64,000 bases of DNA from Enoplosus armatus (GCF_043641665.1 NC_092183.1:4861501-4925500); one strand, 5' to 3'. Positions 38,620 to 49,750 are shown, counted from the first letter of the stretch. Notes: generated by a model not told the origin, from the sequence alone. A program made the numbers and translations.

Positions 38620-40460
38620 TGGACAACGGAGACGCTGCTGTTGTCTTTCACAAACAGACCCGGGCGAATTAGCAACATTATGTCCGCTCTCTGGGGGACG
38701 TTCCCTCTCGCCTGCCCCTGCCATGCTGTCATCATCGTCACTGTCACCCGGACGGAGCCCGTGGAGGGGCACAGCCACTGGAGGAGAGCTTCCTTCCAGA
38801 GAGAAGCTGAAGCTGAAGAGACAGCTGGGCTTTGGTCCAGAGTCTCCGGCTATTTCAAACAGGCTGCTCAGTTCATGGCAGCCAGCCACGTTACATTTAA
38901 TTTCTTTGTGGGTTCATTTGCTTTGTTTCAAATTTTTTTTTTTTTTGTTGTTGTCAGTTTCTACAAATAGATTTGAATCTATCGTCTGCACCAGGCTGTG
39001 GTTGATTGACAGGGAAATTGAGGCTGCAGTTATTTGCTTAGATCGCTGAGCTGGGAGCACAATGAAAACTAGGCATATTTGGTCATATTTTTTTTATCAT
39101 ATCCTACAAGCTAATAAAATCCTTTATAACCAGGCCATGTGCAGCATTATGGTCCTGCTGTAATAGAACCCATTAAAGACACATTATCCGGTTCAGTGTG
39201 TCTTTCCGCTGCCGGTGCTGATGTGGGATGAAATGGGCCATTCTAATCCTCATTAACATAGCTAATTTCACATAACAGAAAGTTGATAGTGGGTGTCAAA
39301 ACCATTCAAAGGTCACCCAAGCAAGCTACATCGTTTGATATGTAAGTACGCATGCGTGTATGTCTGCAAGTGTGGTCGTGTAAATGTTCTGTTGCTAATA
39401 CTGAGAGCCCCTCTCAAAGGCAAAGCAGTGTCAATGTGTAGTGTTTGACAAATAGGCACAGCAGGCAGAGCAGCGCATGGTAAAATGGATAAAGTTGTCA
39501 AAGCCAGCAGATGATGGCCGTGCTCACAGGAGCAAAGATGGGATAAAAAGAGGGGATAAGGAGGAGAAAAGGGCAACAGATATTCATCCTTCCCTCTCCT
39601 CCCCTCTGAGGCTGTACGGGCTACAGCTAACCTTTGGTCGGAGGGATGAAACAGGGAGAACAAACGTGACATGTTGCTCCTCCGACAGACGCTGGCACAC
39701 AGCCATGTCACCGGGGGAAGAGGAGACAAGTCTGACATTAGAGGCATGACGATGCTGCCACATGACCTTTAAGAAGGGACAATTAACTGAACGTCACTGT
39801 TCATGCCAGCCGGGTTTGGCTCACATGTGTCCGGCTGCATACGAAAAGCAAAGAGAGATCATACGTGTGATCAATCAACAGTAAAGCAGAATGCACTGAG
39901 TTGTAGGTCAAAAGGAGTCTAGGTCAAAACTCAGCGTTTTAAGATGAGTTACATGTAACTTTTGTTTCAACATGTATTTGACTATATTTCAAGCTTCTAA
40001 CAACATGTTAAAAAAACAAAAAAAAACAATGGTTATATGCATCCTAGACATCTAAAATAATTACTTTTCCACTAAATGTACCCCAGTTTCAGCTGGACAA
40101 CTAGACGTCTGTTGACCTCTGGTTATTTTACCAAAAGCATGGTCTTTGGGACTTTGGAAGACACAATCAACTTGTTATTTGTGTGGCGTGAAAACAAAAC
40201 ACCAAATCTGAATGTCTCAAAGAAATATCAATATATGCTAAACCTTTTGAAATTGAGCGTCTTGGCATGTGCACACACAAAAGATGAGTTTAGTGGTTGA
40301 TAAACAAACATCAGTGTCCTTCTTAGCAATCGCTCCACAGCATCTTGCTGATGTTTTGTATAAACAAGCATGTGTTGCAATCTTTGACAACTCTGAAGCA
40401 GCTGGATAACAAACACATTTCAAATGTGTGGAAAAAAACACACTGACTGCGATTATAAAG
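38620..40460. other. Intron 1 adjacent to exon 1, no gene seen
   Basis: Moderately GC-rich at first (38620-38900), then AT-rich. No further exon found before the srrm4 donor. Confidence 0.45.
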
Positions 40461-40472
40461 TAGAGAACTCAC

Positions 40473-40675
40473 TCGGTCACCCTCCTGCGGGCGGTGATGC
40501 TGGCCACGATGACGCTCTCTGGTCTCGGGGTGGCCACAGCCTTGAAAGTCCCCTTCCAAAACTTCTCAAAGAGCTGCTTCTCTTCCAGCTGGTGGAAGCC
40601 GGCAGCGCTGCCCTGCGATCCCAGGGATGGAGAGGGGCCACTGGGGCCGAGCTGGAGCGAACACGGGGTCTGCAT
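40473..40675 (-). CDS. srrm4: srrm4 first coding exon (N-terminus, partial gene)
   Basis: SRRM4/nSR100 is a nuclear Ser/Arg-rich protein that promotes inclusion of neural exons and microexons. The exon encodes 67 codons plus two bases. Residues 32-51 read EKQLFEKFWKGTFKAVATPR, followed by PESVIVASITARR; this block is nearly identical to the N-terminus of vertebrate SRRM4 as I know it (human differs by conservative K/R and V/I changes). The ATG at 40675 is the only in-frame Met; an in-frame stop lies at 40712-40714. The 31 residues before the core (Gly/Ser/Pro-rich) are longer than the roughly seven-residue leader I recall in human. The exon most likely ends at a GTGAGT donor (40472-40467, minus strand) in phase 2; a weaker GTGACC donor at 40480-40475 is possible. 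Without splicing the frame stops at 40469. The SR-rich body and C-terminal eMIC domain are not in the window. Identity is confident; exact start and donor are inferred. Confidence 0.85.
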
Positions 40676-40746
40676 CTGGTCTCCGAAAACAAACCGATAG
40701 AGTCTACACACTCATGGAAACGCACACGGGCGCTGGTGGTTGCTCA

Positions 40747-40766
40747 GGAGCTGTCCAAGTACTGAA
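40747..40766 (-). promoter_or_regulatory. RE1/NRSE-like REST site upstream of srrm4
   Basis: Read in the gene's direction the site is TTCAGTACTTGGACAGCTCC. Against the RE1 consensus halves TTCAGCACC and GGACAGCGCC it has two and one mismatches, but the spacer between the halves is one base instead of two. It lies 72-91 bp upstream of the ATG. A second left half-site, TTTAGCACC, sits at 40793-40801 on the plus strand. REST is known to repress SRRM4 in mammals, so the site is biologically sensible, but the shortened spacing makes binding uncertain. Confidence 0.45.
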
Positions 40767-41000
40767 TCAAACCGAGTAAAGCGCAGCGACTGTTTAGCAC
40801 CGTCCTCTCGCCTCACAGCAGCGGGGCAATGTGTCAGCGCGTCTGTCTGCTGGCTCCGGAGCGGCAGCGTGGGGAGAGGGACAAAAGCTGACCCTCTCCA
40901 ACTGGAGGCTGGGTATTGTTCTCCCAGATGAGGGAAGGAGGGGTGGGGGAGATTGTGTTTCTCTCTCCGCCTCTCCTCCTCTTTCACATCTGCTGCTTTT

Positions 41001-41046
41001 TGGGGGACGTGGGGAGGGGGGCGGGGGGGGTCGGGGGTTCGGGAGT
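41001..41046 (+). other. G-rich tract with G-quadruplex potential
   Basis: Six or more runs of three to eight G separated by one- to four-base loops lie in about 45 bp. This satisfies the usual four-tract G-quadruplex pattern several times over. On the plus strand it is the template strand for srrm4. Such tracts are common near CpG promoters. Confidence 0.6.
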
Positions 41047-41328
41047 CGGAGCGCTCCTTTCTCCCGTCGGCAGCTTCACAAAGAACTAGGCATCGCTCGC
41101 AAGAGACGGAGCATGTTTCAGTCCTGAGGAGTGAGAGAACAAGTGGTGTTCTTGCTGCTGGAGTGCAGTGTTTTGGCTGTAGAGATGCACGCTGGCTCGG
41201 GGCTCACCGGGTGTCAACGCAAGTGTTGCGGGGCGTCTGAGGGCAGGCGTGAACGTGCGTTGGAGAGCGTGTGAGTGGAAATCGAGTGAGGAGCTGAGCT
41301 GAGAGCGGCTCGTTTTGTGTCTCTCCGC

Positions 41329-41342
41329 CTGTGACGTCACAG
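41329..41342. promoter_or_regulatory. CRE palindrome (TGACGTCA) upstream of srrm4
   Basis: CTGTGACGTCACAG is a perfect 14-bp palindrome with the full consensus cAMP-response element TGACGTCA at 41332-41339. It lies about 650 bp upstream of the srrm4 ATG within the CpG-rich block, where CREB/ATF sites are commonly functional. Function is inferred. Confidence 0.5.
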
Positions 41343-41562
41343 TTGGGGGCTGGACGCTGGGGAGAGGGACACCTTCTGTCTCTCTCTCTCTGACTGTGTT
41401 GCACTTGTCTCCCTCTGCTATACCCTTGATTAGGATCACTTCTCATCCTGACGTGTGCCAGCATCAGTTTCCTTCTTTCTCCCTTCATTCCTTCCGTCCT
41501 TCTTCCCTCTTTTCTTCTTCTCCTCCCTTTCCTTCATCATTCCACTTCTTTCAGTAAATACT

Positions 41563-41850
41563 ACAGCTACAACAATTAGTCAGTTAAAACAAAAAAAAAA
41601 TAATCAGCAACTATTTTACTAAGCGATATAGTCACTTTTTAAAGCAAGAACTTCAAACACTGTCTGGCTCCGGCTCCTCCGATCATCATAAATTGATTAT
41701 CTCTGGGTTTTGGTCTGTTGGTCAGGCAGAACAAGACATTTGTAGATGTTACCACTCTGGGAAACTGTGATGTGTATTTGTTTTTGTATTATTTTCTGAC
41801 ATTTAAAGGCCAAACGATTAATCAATAATGAATTCATCAAATTCATTTTT
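41563..41850. mobile_element. MITE-like repeat family A, copy 3 (upstream of srrm4)
   Basis: Landmarks: 'acagctacaacaattagtca', 'gattatctctgggttttgg', 'tctgttggtcaggcagaaca', 'ctgggaaactgtgatgtgta', 'ttttctgacatttaaaggcc' and 'aaacgattaatcaataatg'. It lies about 200 bp beyond the CpG-rich promoter block. Confidence 0.65.
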
Positions 41851-42382
41851 GAAAACAGATAATGCTTGCCTGAATGAGGTTTCAAGTTTTTTTTTTTAGC
41901 CTTTCTCAATTAATTATTGTGTTTTTGTCCTTCGTCAAAATTGAAATCAGTTGCTTTTATTGATTGTATTTTCTTTACATATGCACTATGAGCATACAAA
42001 GGTAAAAAATAACAGAGACAAACATTACATCTTCCAGTGAATCTCTGTGTAATGTTGCTGTTCATTACATTGTCTGTAGTATTGAACCTCCACCATGACT
42101 GATGTTGACTGTTGTCATCATCTGCACAAGTTATCGAGTACTGAATGAAAACTAATAGAACCGTCTTACAATATATTGTATAATTCAACACAACAATACT
42201 ACACACATAGTTAGATCAACAACTTTCTCACCCGGCCTCATCAATAGTTGAACATGGGTTCTAGTTATAGAGCAAATGTTGTATAGGACAGGATCCCTGA
42301 ATATGCGATTATTGATATGATTACTCTCCATATAGTCTGCAATATGTTGTAAACTCTGGCAGTCTTTCTTGTCCTCTTCCCT

Positions 42383-42408
42383 CACACACACACACACTCA
42401 CACACACT
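42383..42408. repeat. (CA)n microsatellite, interrupted
   Basis: CA run broken by one 'ct' step. Confidence 0.9.
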
Positions 42409-42439
42409 TAGTGTCTTGGACAAAAGACTGACTAAATCA

Positions 42440-42780
42440 GCATAACAAAAGGCTTGGCTCAGTGAGGACCAGCCGGAGCATGTGGCTGACACAAACCTCC
42501 CCCGGGGGTTTCAGCTTTTCCCTGCCGTCGGATACCTCCTCCTCTCCAGTCTGCTTCTACACGACACATAACACGGAGCAACAGCTCAACAATCTCCACC
42601 CCAACCCTCCCTCCCTCTTTTCCTCTCCCTTTCTTCGCTCTGTCTCTAATGCTGCATATCATCGGCTGCTTGCTGCTGCTGTAGCGTGGGGCTCTGCTTG
42701 GAAAGCTTGGGAGGGATTATTTACTACTACAGGGATGCCACCCTGTTTAGGCTACAACAGACGCCCTGTGTAATACTTAA
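42440..42780. other. GC-rich block upstream of srrm4
   Basis: A stretch with 'cctcccccgggggtttcagc', pyrimidine-rich runs, and a (CTG)4 step at 42670. On the minus strand it looks like a 5'UTR-type sequence, so it could hold an upstream alternative first exon of srrm4. No ORF with a recognisable product. Confidence 0.25.
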
Positions 42781-43466
42781 AGGATAAATACTATTTATAG
42801 ACTTTTGGAATTGGTTGCACGCTGTGACATGAGACAGCAAACAGCTCATATATTGACAGCCTTAATGTAGAACAGGTTCACTTCTGTTACTGTGACAAGC
42901 CTTCAGTAGAGGCACAGGTGTAAACATACGTACTTTAGATCTGTTTGCCTCTATATCACTGACTGAAAGAGTCTGCCTCTTCGGTTCCTGTCAGCTTTTA
43001 CACATTTTACATGTGCTGTACTAAAGCTTTTAAGATTATGTCGTTTTTTTTTATGCAGATTTTCCCATTTTAACCCATTAGCGCTGAAATTAACTACAAA
43101 TCGCACTCTTTGCATTATCCTAAATTGATTTGCAATTGATTTACAATTTTCCAGACGGTAATTGGTTTCCATTCATTTCAGGATACTATGAAAATCAACC
43201 TTCAAAGACTCCACCACGATGAACAATTAACCATCTTTCTTATTTTAGGGGCCATGTGCAGCAGTTGTGAGCAAAACAGCCATGGATAGTGAATTCAAGG
43301 TCTCTTGTGGCATTTAGGAAGTGGTTGTTGACTGCCAGAAAGCATTGCATTGATTATTTTCATTATTGATTTATCTGCCAATGAGTTTTTACAGTTATTT
43401 GTTTATTTAGTCTACAAAATACTAAAACAACTTCTATCATAAGTTCCTGGAACCAGAACTTCTATA

Positions 43467-43816
43467 TTAGAAACGAAACGATTTGTTGATTAATCACTTA
43501 GTCCTTCCACAGAAAACTTTGATGAATCATTTCAGTCATTTATCAAGCAAAGGCATGACTGGCTGGCTGGTTTCAGCTCCTCTAATGTGAGAGGTTGTTG
43601 GTTTTCAGTAAATGTATCGTTCTAAATTAAACATCTTTGGGTTTTGAACAAAACAAGCAATCTGAAGACGTCACTTTGGGCTCTGGGAAGTTGTAATCTG
43701 CGTTTCTGCTTTCTTTTTTTTTTTTTGACATTTTATAAAATAAACAATTAAACGGTTCATTAAAAAATAATTGACCGATTAGTAAATAATGAAATTAATC
43801 ATTAGTTCCAGCCCTA
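43467..43816. mobile_element. MITE-like repeat family A, copy 4 (most complete)
   Basis: Both ends are present: 'agaaacgaaacgatttgttg' on the left and 'aatcattagttccagcccta' on the right. The middle carries 'ctttgggttttgaacaaaac', 'gaagacgtcactttgggctc' and 'tgacattttataaaataaac'. Flanks 'cttctata' and 'actctata' could be a decayed 8-bp target duplication, which would suggest a hAT origin, but this is weak. Confidence 0.65.
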
Positions 43817-43860
43817 CTCTATAACACAAAGTGGATAAAAGAGTGTGAACACAACTTCTT

Positions 43861-44460
43861 CTGATGTCACCCGTTGGTTTGTGGACTACCGTTTTGAAGC
43901 CTCTAGTTTGGCATTTTAGCCGTCGCCATCTTGGTCTTTTGGAACCAGAAGTGACCATATTTAGACGAGAGGGTGGAGCTGGGGATCTGAGAACCCAAAG
44001 ACAACATACCCACCTACCTATACCTGCAACCTGACTGCACCTGGCTCCTGGCTACGACGTGCGAAGTCGCTGCTAACAAAGTTAGCTTGTAATTGTACTT
44101 ACCGGAAAACATGAACAGCCGACTCCTAGAGTGTCTTTTAGAACGACCGAACGCCGTTATCCTGATTGACTGGTCGCCGTGGAAGCGACTTGGCAATTAC
44201 AAGGTAGCCACGCCCTAAAGGATACCCTGCTTTATTCTATTCTAAATGGGACCATAATGAACTAAATGAACATCATGCTGTATTGAAGAAGACTTGAAAC
44301 TGGTGATTAAAACCATAAACACATTAGGAAAATGTTTACTGAGGTAATAAATCAAGTGAGAAGTAGGGTCATTTTCTCATAGACTTCTATACAATCTGAC
44401 TTCTTTTTTGCAACCAGTGGAGTCGCCCCCTGCAGGCCATTAGAAAGAATGCAGGTTGAT
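43861..44460. repeat. Large dispersed fish repeat (about 600 bp)
   Basis: I recognise a dispersed fish repeat from 'gttggtttgtggactaccgt' through 'acaaggtagccacgccctaa', 'aatgaacatcatgctgtatt', 'gaagaagacttgaaactggt', 'gaggtaataaatcaagtgag' to 'ggagtcgccccctgcaggcc'. No ORF of note; class not determined. It directly abuts MITE-like copy 4. Confidence 0.6.
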
Positions 44461-44469
44461 GCTTGTGTA

Positions 44470-47425
44470 GGACACATCCGTCAAGTGATGTGACGGTACT
44501 ACAACAATCAGTGGGTAAAATCTGGTGAAGAACTATGAACACGAGTCATGTGACACTTAAATAAATCCAGCTTTTATCTGAAAAGTGATGATATTCTGTT
44601 GTAACCCGGTTGCCATAATACAAACTACATATTCTTTAGATGATTTATTATAGTCCTTTAATTTGTTCACACATGCTGAATGCTGATGGTAAATACATCT
44701 GTTCTGGACCTTGTTTCTATGCAGGATGAACCAGGTTCATCATACCACAATATTCCCTAGCAGTGTGTGTGTGTGTGAACAAGGTGTCATAAACAAAGGT
44801 TTTCACATGCTGTACAGACAACGTTGTCACGCGAACTTCTCTTTCCCCCTGATGAGAAGCTGTAGGCGTGGGCAGGAATTTATATCCCTCCCTGCTAATA
44901 GGTATGCATAAAGACGTACCTCATCTGTATTAATAAAGCATATATTAGCTGATAACATGAAACCTTGATGTATAACAACGGCAGCCCCCTAATGATAAGT
45001 GGCTGCTTCATCAGTGTGCTTTGCATAAAGATGGCGCAGAGGCACTCTTGAATCAAACCAGAGGGCAGAGACGAGCCGGTACAACAAAACACAGAATATG
45101 TTTCATTTATGGTGGGGAATATCAAACAGCCGCTTCTGCCGTGAGATGAAGTCTAGGTTATATTGGAGGGCAGTGCCGAGGGCAATGGGGTGGACTTCCT
45201 CCTGCTGAGTGTTTTTATGAAGTGCTTTTGCTAGCAGTGGTTTTTATATGGAAAGTTGAGCTGAAGGACACAGAGCTGTTGTGGGAAGAGTCATTAAACT
45301 GTGGAGAGACAATCATTTCATGTTTTAGCCTTGGTGTTTTCAGAGAGAATTGCACCTACCGGCAGTAATTGCTTTTGAAGTGTTACATGGCATCACATAC
45401 AGAAGAGAATTAACACTATTCATCATGATTCGCTATTAATGTTTCTATGGTAAAGGCGTCACATCAATATAACATTTTAAGAATTTAATTTAATCATAAT
45501 AACTTTGATTTGTGATTGAGCTACTTTGGATGCAGCATCAACAACGCTTTATTAACTTTTTATTAACTATTACTACTAACAAGGTGACTGAACAGTGTTG
45601 TGGGTGAGCTGATGCACAGCCACAGCTGAGCATGAAGTGCATCCATTCAAAGTAGTTTGAGTAATTTTTTAAAAGAAGCAGAGGGAATATACGAACAGCT
45701 CTAAAGCTGACAGTAATTGCAGCTGTTAGAGCAGATGGATTCATCTCTATGGATTTCTTTAAGTTGCAAATCTATTCAACAAGAACGGGAAAAGGCAAAT
45801 TGTTCAAAGAATGTAATGTTCCTTTCAATATGTTTCTTTTTGTGCGAGTTCTGCTACTGATGCATCATTTGAAAGTTGTTTTTGTTCTGTTGAAACTCAC
45901 AAAACTAAGCTTCACCTTTCCTTCAAAGCCCTGAGCAGTATTTTCTTTTCACATCATGGGGCATTTCTTTTTCATTTTCACTTTCAGCATACACACCTTC
46001 ACATAACTTCAAGAGGAATCAACTGCTGGTATTATTTGGGGGTAAGCCGTCACCACAGCGTTCAGGACAGCCGAGCTTACTTTTTTAAAAGTTTTGACGA
46101 GATGTGACAGTAACATCGTTTCTTGGCTCTACTTTGTTTAAAGTCCCCGTCGCTACGTGAAAAAACATCAGCAACCTCTGAGCTAGCAGCCTACACACTG
46201 AAAATGGCAAGTTTTGACAAAGATTTGGATCACCTGTGGTTTTAACGGGTCCAGTGTATAAGTATAGGTAGGCTTCACCTCTAGGACACAGATGATGATC
46301 AAGTTATTTATCAGTAAAAGTTGCAAAATCACATAGTCTACATACGTTGTTTACTATTTTATGTGGCGTTTTCTTTAGCAGGGATTTAATCATTTTAATG
46401 CCTCCCCACATCCAAAATAAGTCCCCCCCCCCCCCCAGACACTATTTTGTAAGGGTAATGTCGCTACATCCTGGGCTTAGCGCCGCCCAAGATGATTGTG
46501 ATTGGTTTAAAGAAAAACAAACAAGCCAGAGCGTCCCAGAACAACGAGGGGTTGAACCAGACCCTTTCTCCAAAGTGAGGAGAGGGTCTGTCTATGTGAG
46601 ACTACAGAATGATTAACTGAATGCCTCTGTGGGGTTTTTTTTTTAAACTTATTTTCACTAGCTTGATCGCAGCAGCTGTGCATCTGTCCAAGTTGGGAGT
46701 GCTGCCTTAGGTAGTCCAATGCAAACACATCTCAACTCAAGCTGTACTTTACATTACTTCTTGTCTCATCATTCTCTGAGGAGAAAAAAGGTATAACAGA
46801 TGTCAAAATGGGGAATATCAGATGAAGTTGAAGTATATTGCAGCAATTTGAAAAGGCCCTTGCTTGCACAAAATAGATAAATGATGCCATAAAAATACCA
46901 TCAGGGAAAAACACCAGTGCCTGGAGGGTAAAGCAGCCTCCAGATCAGGAGGAGAGCAAGAAAAGATGTATTAGTTTTAGAGCGTAGAAGTGTGAAGAAA
47001 CTGAATATTCTTTGTGATGATCAATATCCAATAATAGATGTTTATATTATAAACTGAATGCCTTCAAAGTGTGCACATTTAAGAATTAAGGTTGGTGTGG
47101 ACATTTAGTGTGTGGCTTAAAAGGAGCTAATATGCATTAATATGCTAAACTGTCTCACAGGTGTTTATAGCATCTACAATGTCACAATGTTTTGACCAAG
47201 AAAAATAAGCTATGTAGTTCTACAACGCGTGTATTGGTATGTAGGATGGAAGGTTTTTAAAAAACACTCCACAGCTCACAAGTGATCCCAACAGTGAAAT
47301 TCCCGTTTTTATTCCTGTGTTCTTCCAAAAAAATGTTCATGAAAAGCTTTGAACTGCTGTGATCAATTTATTTTGTTGTTCATAAAATGGTTAAACATCA
47401 ATGAAAAGTTTACCTGTGACCCATT
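44470..47425. other. Intergenic sequence, no gene seen
   Basis: AT-rich with a poly-C run at 46423. No coding region or framed repeat recognised. Confidence 0.45.
46423..46436. repeat. Poly-C run, 14 bases
   Basis: Uninterrupted C homopolymer. Confidence 0.95.
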
Positions 47426-47430
47426 TTTCT

Positions 47431-47680
47431 CAGATCTTTTATTTAAGTAAAAGTAGAAATAACAAGGTTTGAACTAAAAGGCATGCACTCAAAAGTCGAC
47501 TTAAGTAAAAGTACAAAAGTATTAGCATCAGAAGTACCAAAAGTTCTCAGTTCTCAAAATGGCTCATTTCAGAATAACACATTTTATATTATTGGATTAG
47601 GATTATTGATGCACTAATGTGTTCATCACTTTATTGTTGCAGGTGCTAATATGACTTACTTTATATACTGCTGGGTATAT
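47431..47680. repeat. Fish repeat rich in 'aagtaaaagtac'
   Basis: 'cagatcttttatttaagtaa', 'acttaagtaaaagtacaaaa', 'gtattagcatcagaagtacc', 'ggctcatttcagaataacac' and 'attattgatgcactaatgtg' follow a common fish repeat in order. It is related to the right part of the element at 10640-11243. Confidence 0.55.
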
Positions 47681-48965
47681 TTAGTATTATTAATGTGAAG
47701 GGGCATTATCAACGGGCGCCGACCAAAATGCCTCTGGACGCTACAACCAATCAGAGCAACTAAACGTGTGATGTAGCGGCAGGCTGCTAGGTTAGGTAGC
47801 TAGTTCCAACATCCAATTCACATGGCCTCTAGTTCAACATAATAGGCCTACACAGAAGTTTGGCATGACATGATTTAGAAGCCAACAGTAAACAAAGATT
47901 AGTGCTGGCACTGAATGCATACACAATCCTAAATGTGGCCCCTCACTTCCAGGTGACACAGAGTTTCTGAAATATTTGACAGGACTAAAGTAAATCCCCT
48001 TCTAGTAAAACTATGAGGCTCCTCTTTCAATTATAAACTACAAATGACTTTTTAAAGTAAGCCCAACACATTACAGAGTAAAGCCAGGCATGCACTGTTA
48101 CCGTGTTGTAGGACGACTGCCAACACAGAAACAGGCTCTTCGATTGGTTTAACGGTTCACTCAGAATCCCCTCATTAACATGTAAACCCCAAATTCTAGG
48201 TGCTTTGGCTCAATCTGCTCAAAACTGATAAGATATTTCATTTTCAGGCTACTGCAATTCTGGAGAGTAAATAGACCTGGTCTGACTCTATTGTGTGACA
48301 TGGCACTGGGGGGCCAAGGTGTGAGGAGGATGTCCGATAAAAGTAGAAATAACAAAGCGGGGAGTTACAAGCGCTGACACTGGTGCACAATGAATGCAGC
48401 AGCTCGGGGAGCTAATACTGTTGGTGTGTTTGTTAAACTGAACAGTGTACTGTAGCATCCAAACACAGACAAATAACAGCACAGTGATATCTCCCTATCA
48501 GCGCTGTCACGGAGAGAGAGGTGGATACGTGTAGAAAAGTGTCTCAGCTTTAGAAACATTGGATAAAACCAGCAAAGCAGTCAATCCGGCGGTGTAATTA
48601 CCCATCATGCCGTAGCTCATAGCTCCTCTTCTTCCCTCTAGGTGCATGAAGAGATAAAATAAAGATAATCCCTCACTCCCAACCCAGCTCTACCTCGCAG
48701 TGCCGGTTATCACCATAGAAACTTGGAGCTTAATGCACGTTGAGGTTAATAAAAGTGTGAAAATTGCCAAATTTAATCTGTACTTTAACCAAAGAGCAAA
48801 TAACAAATAGGTGAGAAATCACACAGACAGATGGAAAAGTTAAAAGTTTGTTTACGATGGCACATATAAAAAAATATTCTGATTTATTTGTATTGACCAA
48901 AGTAATTATTGTTGTTGAGATCTTTGAATGAGAAACGACTTTATATAAAAACAAGCAACCATAAC

Positions 48966-49145
48966 TACTTTTGTTGGACGATATATCGTCTCAGAAATAA
49001 TTGTCTATATTATTATATTATTATAAATATTATTGTCATTTTAAGACCACTGATATAATGATAATGATAATAGTATAATAATGAAAGTACACCCTTTCAA
49101 AGAGCTTTTAATTCTTAAGAATATCCAGACACTGGACCGGTTATG
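48966..49145. repeat. Dispersed fish repeat with 'gatatatcgtctcagaaata'
   Basis: Landmarks 'ggacgatatatcgtctcaga', 'tattattgtcattttaagac', 'gatataatgataatgataat', 'ctttcaaagagcttttaatt' and 'aatatccagacactggacc' are those of a common fish repeat. Confidence 0.5.
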
Positions 49146-49379
49146 TTTTAGATGAGCTTTGAGGTTTGTTGTGTTGCCACTTTTTGTTGCCTCTGTTTTT
49201 AAACAAAGTCAACATACCAGCTCGTTCACGTTAATGGGCTCTGTGGAGTGTGGCTTTGAAACAAAGTGCATTTGGACTTATTCTTCCAAACTTTCTGGCT
49301 GGAATTATGCAGTCGTCGGAAAAAACACCTCTTAGCCTCGAGTGACATGTTATCTTCACTTCACCTGGTTCACTTTCGC

Positions 49380-49390
49380 TGTGTGTGTGT

Positions 49391-49433
<43 letters not shown>
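49380..49433. repeat. (GT)n microsatellite, about 27 units, one interruption
   Basis: GT run with a single 'at' interruption at about 49395. Confidence 0.97.
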
Positions 49434-49434
<1 letters not shown>

Positions 49435-49675
49435 CACAGAGAGCAGACGAGAGGACGGAAGCTGTGCGACCAGAAATGACAGCAAAACGTGTCTCGGCAT
49501 AGTTTTTTCTGTTCATTCGGCTTTCTGTTCAATGCTTATAATGATAAAGTCTTATAATGGCAGGGAAAAGCCTGCTGTTTATTCTGGCATCATGTTGGCT
49601 AAAATGTCGGTGACATTCTTACATAAACAAACACGCATGTAAACACAACGGGCTGTAAAAAGTGACTGGTTTCTT

Positions 49676-49750
49676 TTTACCACAACCACAATCTTTGCTA
49701 ACCTCAATCAACTCGTTTTAGTTGCCTAAACTTAACAAGACCGAAACCAT
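49676..49750. repeat. 'cctaaacctaacc' repeat, copy 2
   Basis: 'ttttaccacaaccacaatct' followed by 'gttttagttgcctaaactta' matches the family at 20161, in the same orientation. Confidence 0.4.

Larger units (their letters stand above)
1..40472 (-). other. srrm4: srrm4 intron 1 (5' part, at least 40 kb)
   Basis: Everything left of the exon's splice donor should be intron, because no second SRRM4 exon (Lys/Arg/Ser-rich coding) was recognised on the minus strand. A very long first intron fits what I know of mammalian SRRM4. The stretch holds LINE remnants, MITE-like elements, microsatellites and several repeat-poor blocks listed separately. Exon 2 lies beyond position 1. This is inference from the exon identity and the absence of other exons; a small non-SR exon or a nested non-coding gene could have been missed. 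Confidence 0.6.
40676..41350 (-). promoter_or_regulatory. srrm4: srrm4 5'UTR and CpG-rich promoter region
   Basis: Just upstream of the srrm4 ATG the sequence changes from AT-rich intron/intergenic DNA to a visibly GC-rich, CpG-rich stretch, as in many vertebrate promoters. It contains an RE1-like motif, a G-tract, and a CRE palindrome near its far end. No TATA box at a convincing spacing was seen, consistent with a CpG-type promoter. The transcription start cannot be fixed from sequence; the 5'UTR probably occupies the part nearest the exon. CpG density was judged by eye, not computed. Confidence 0.55.
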
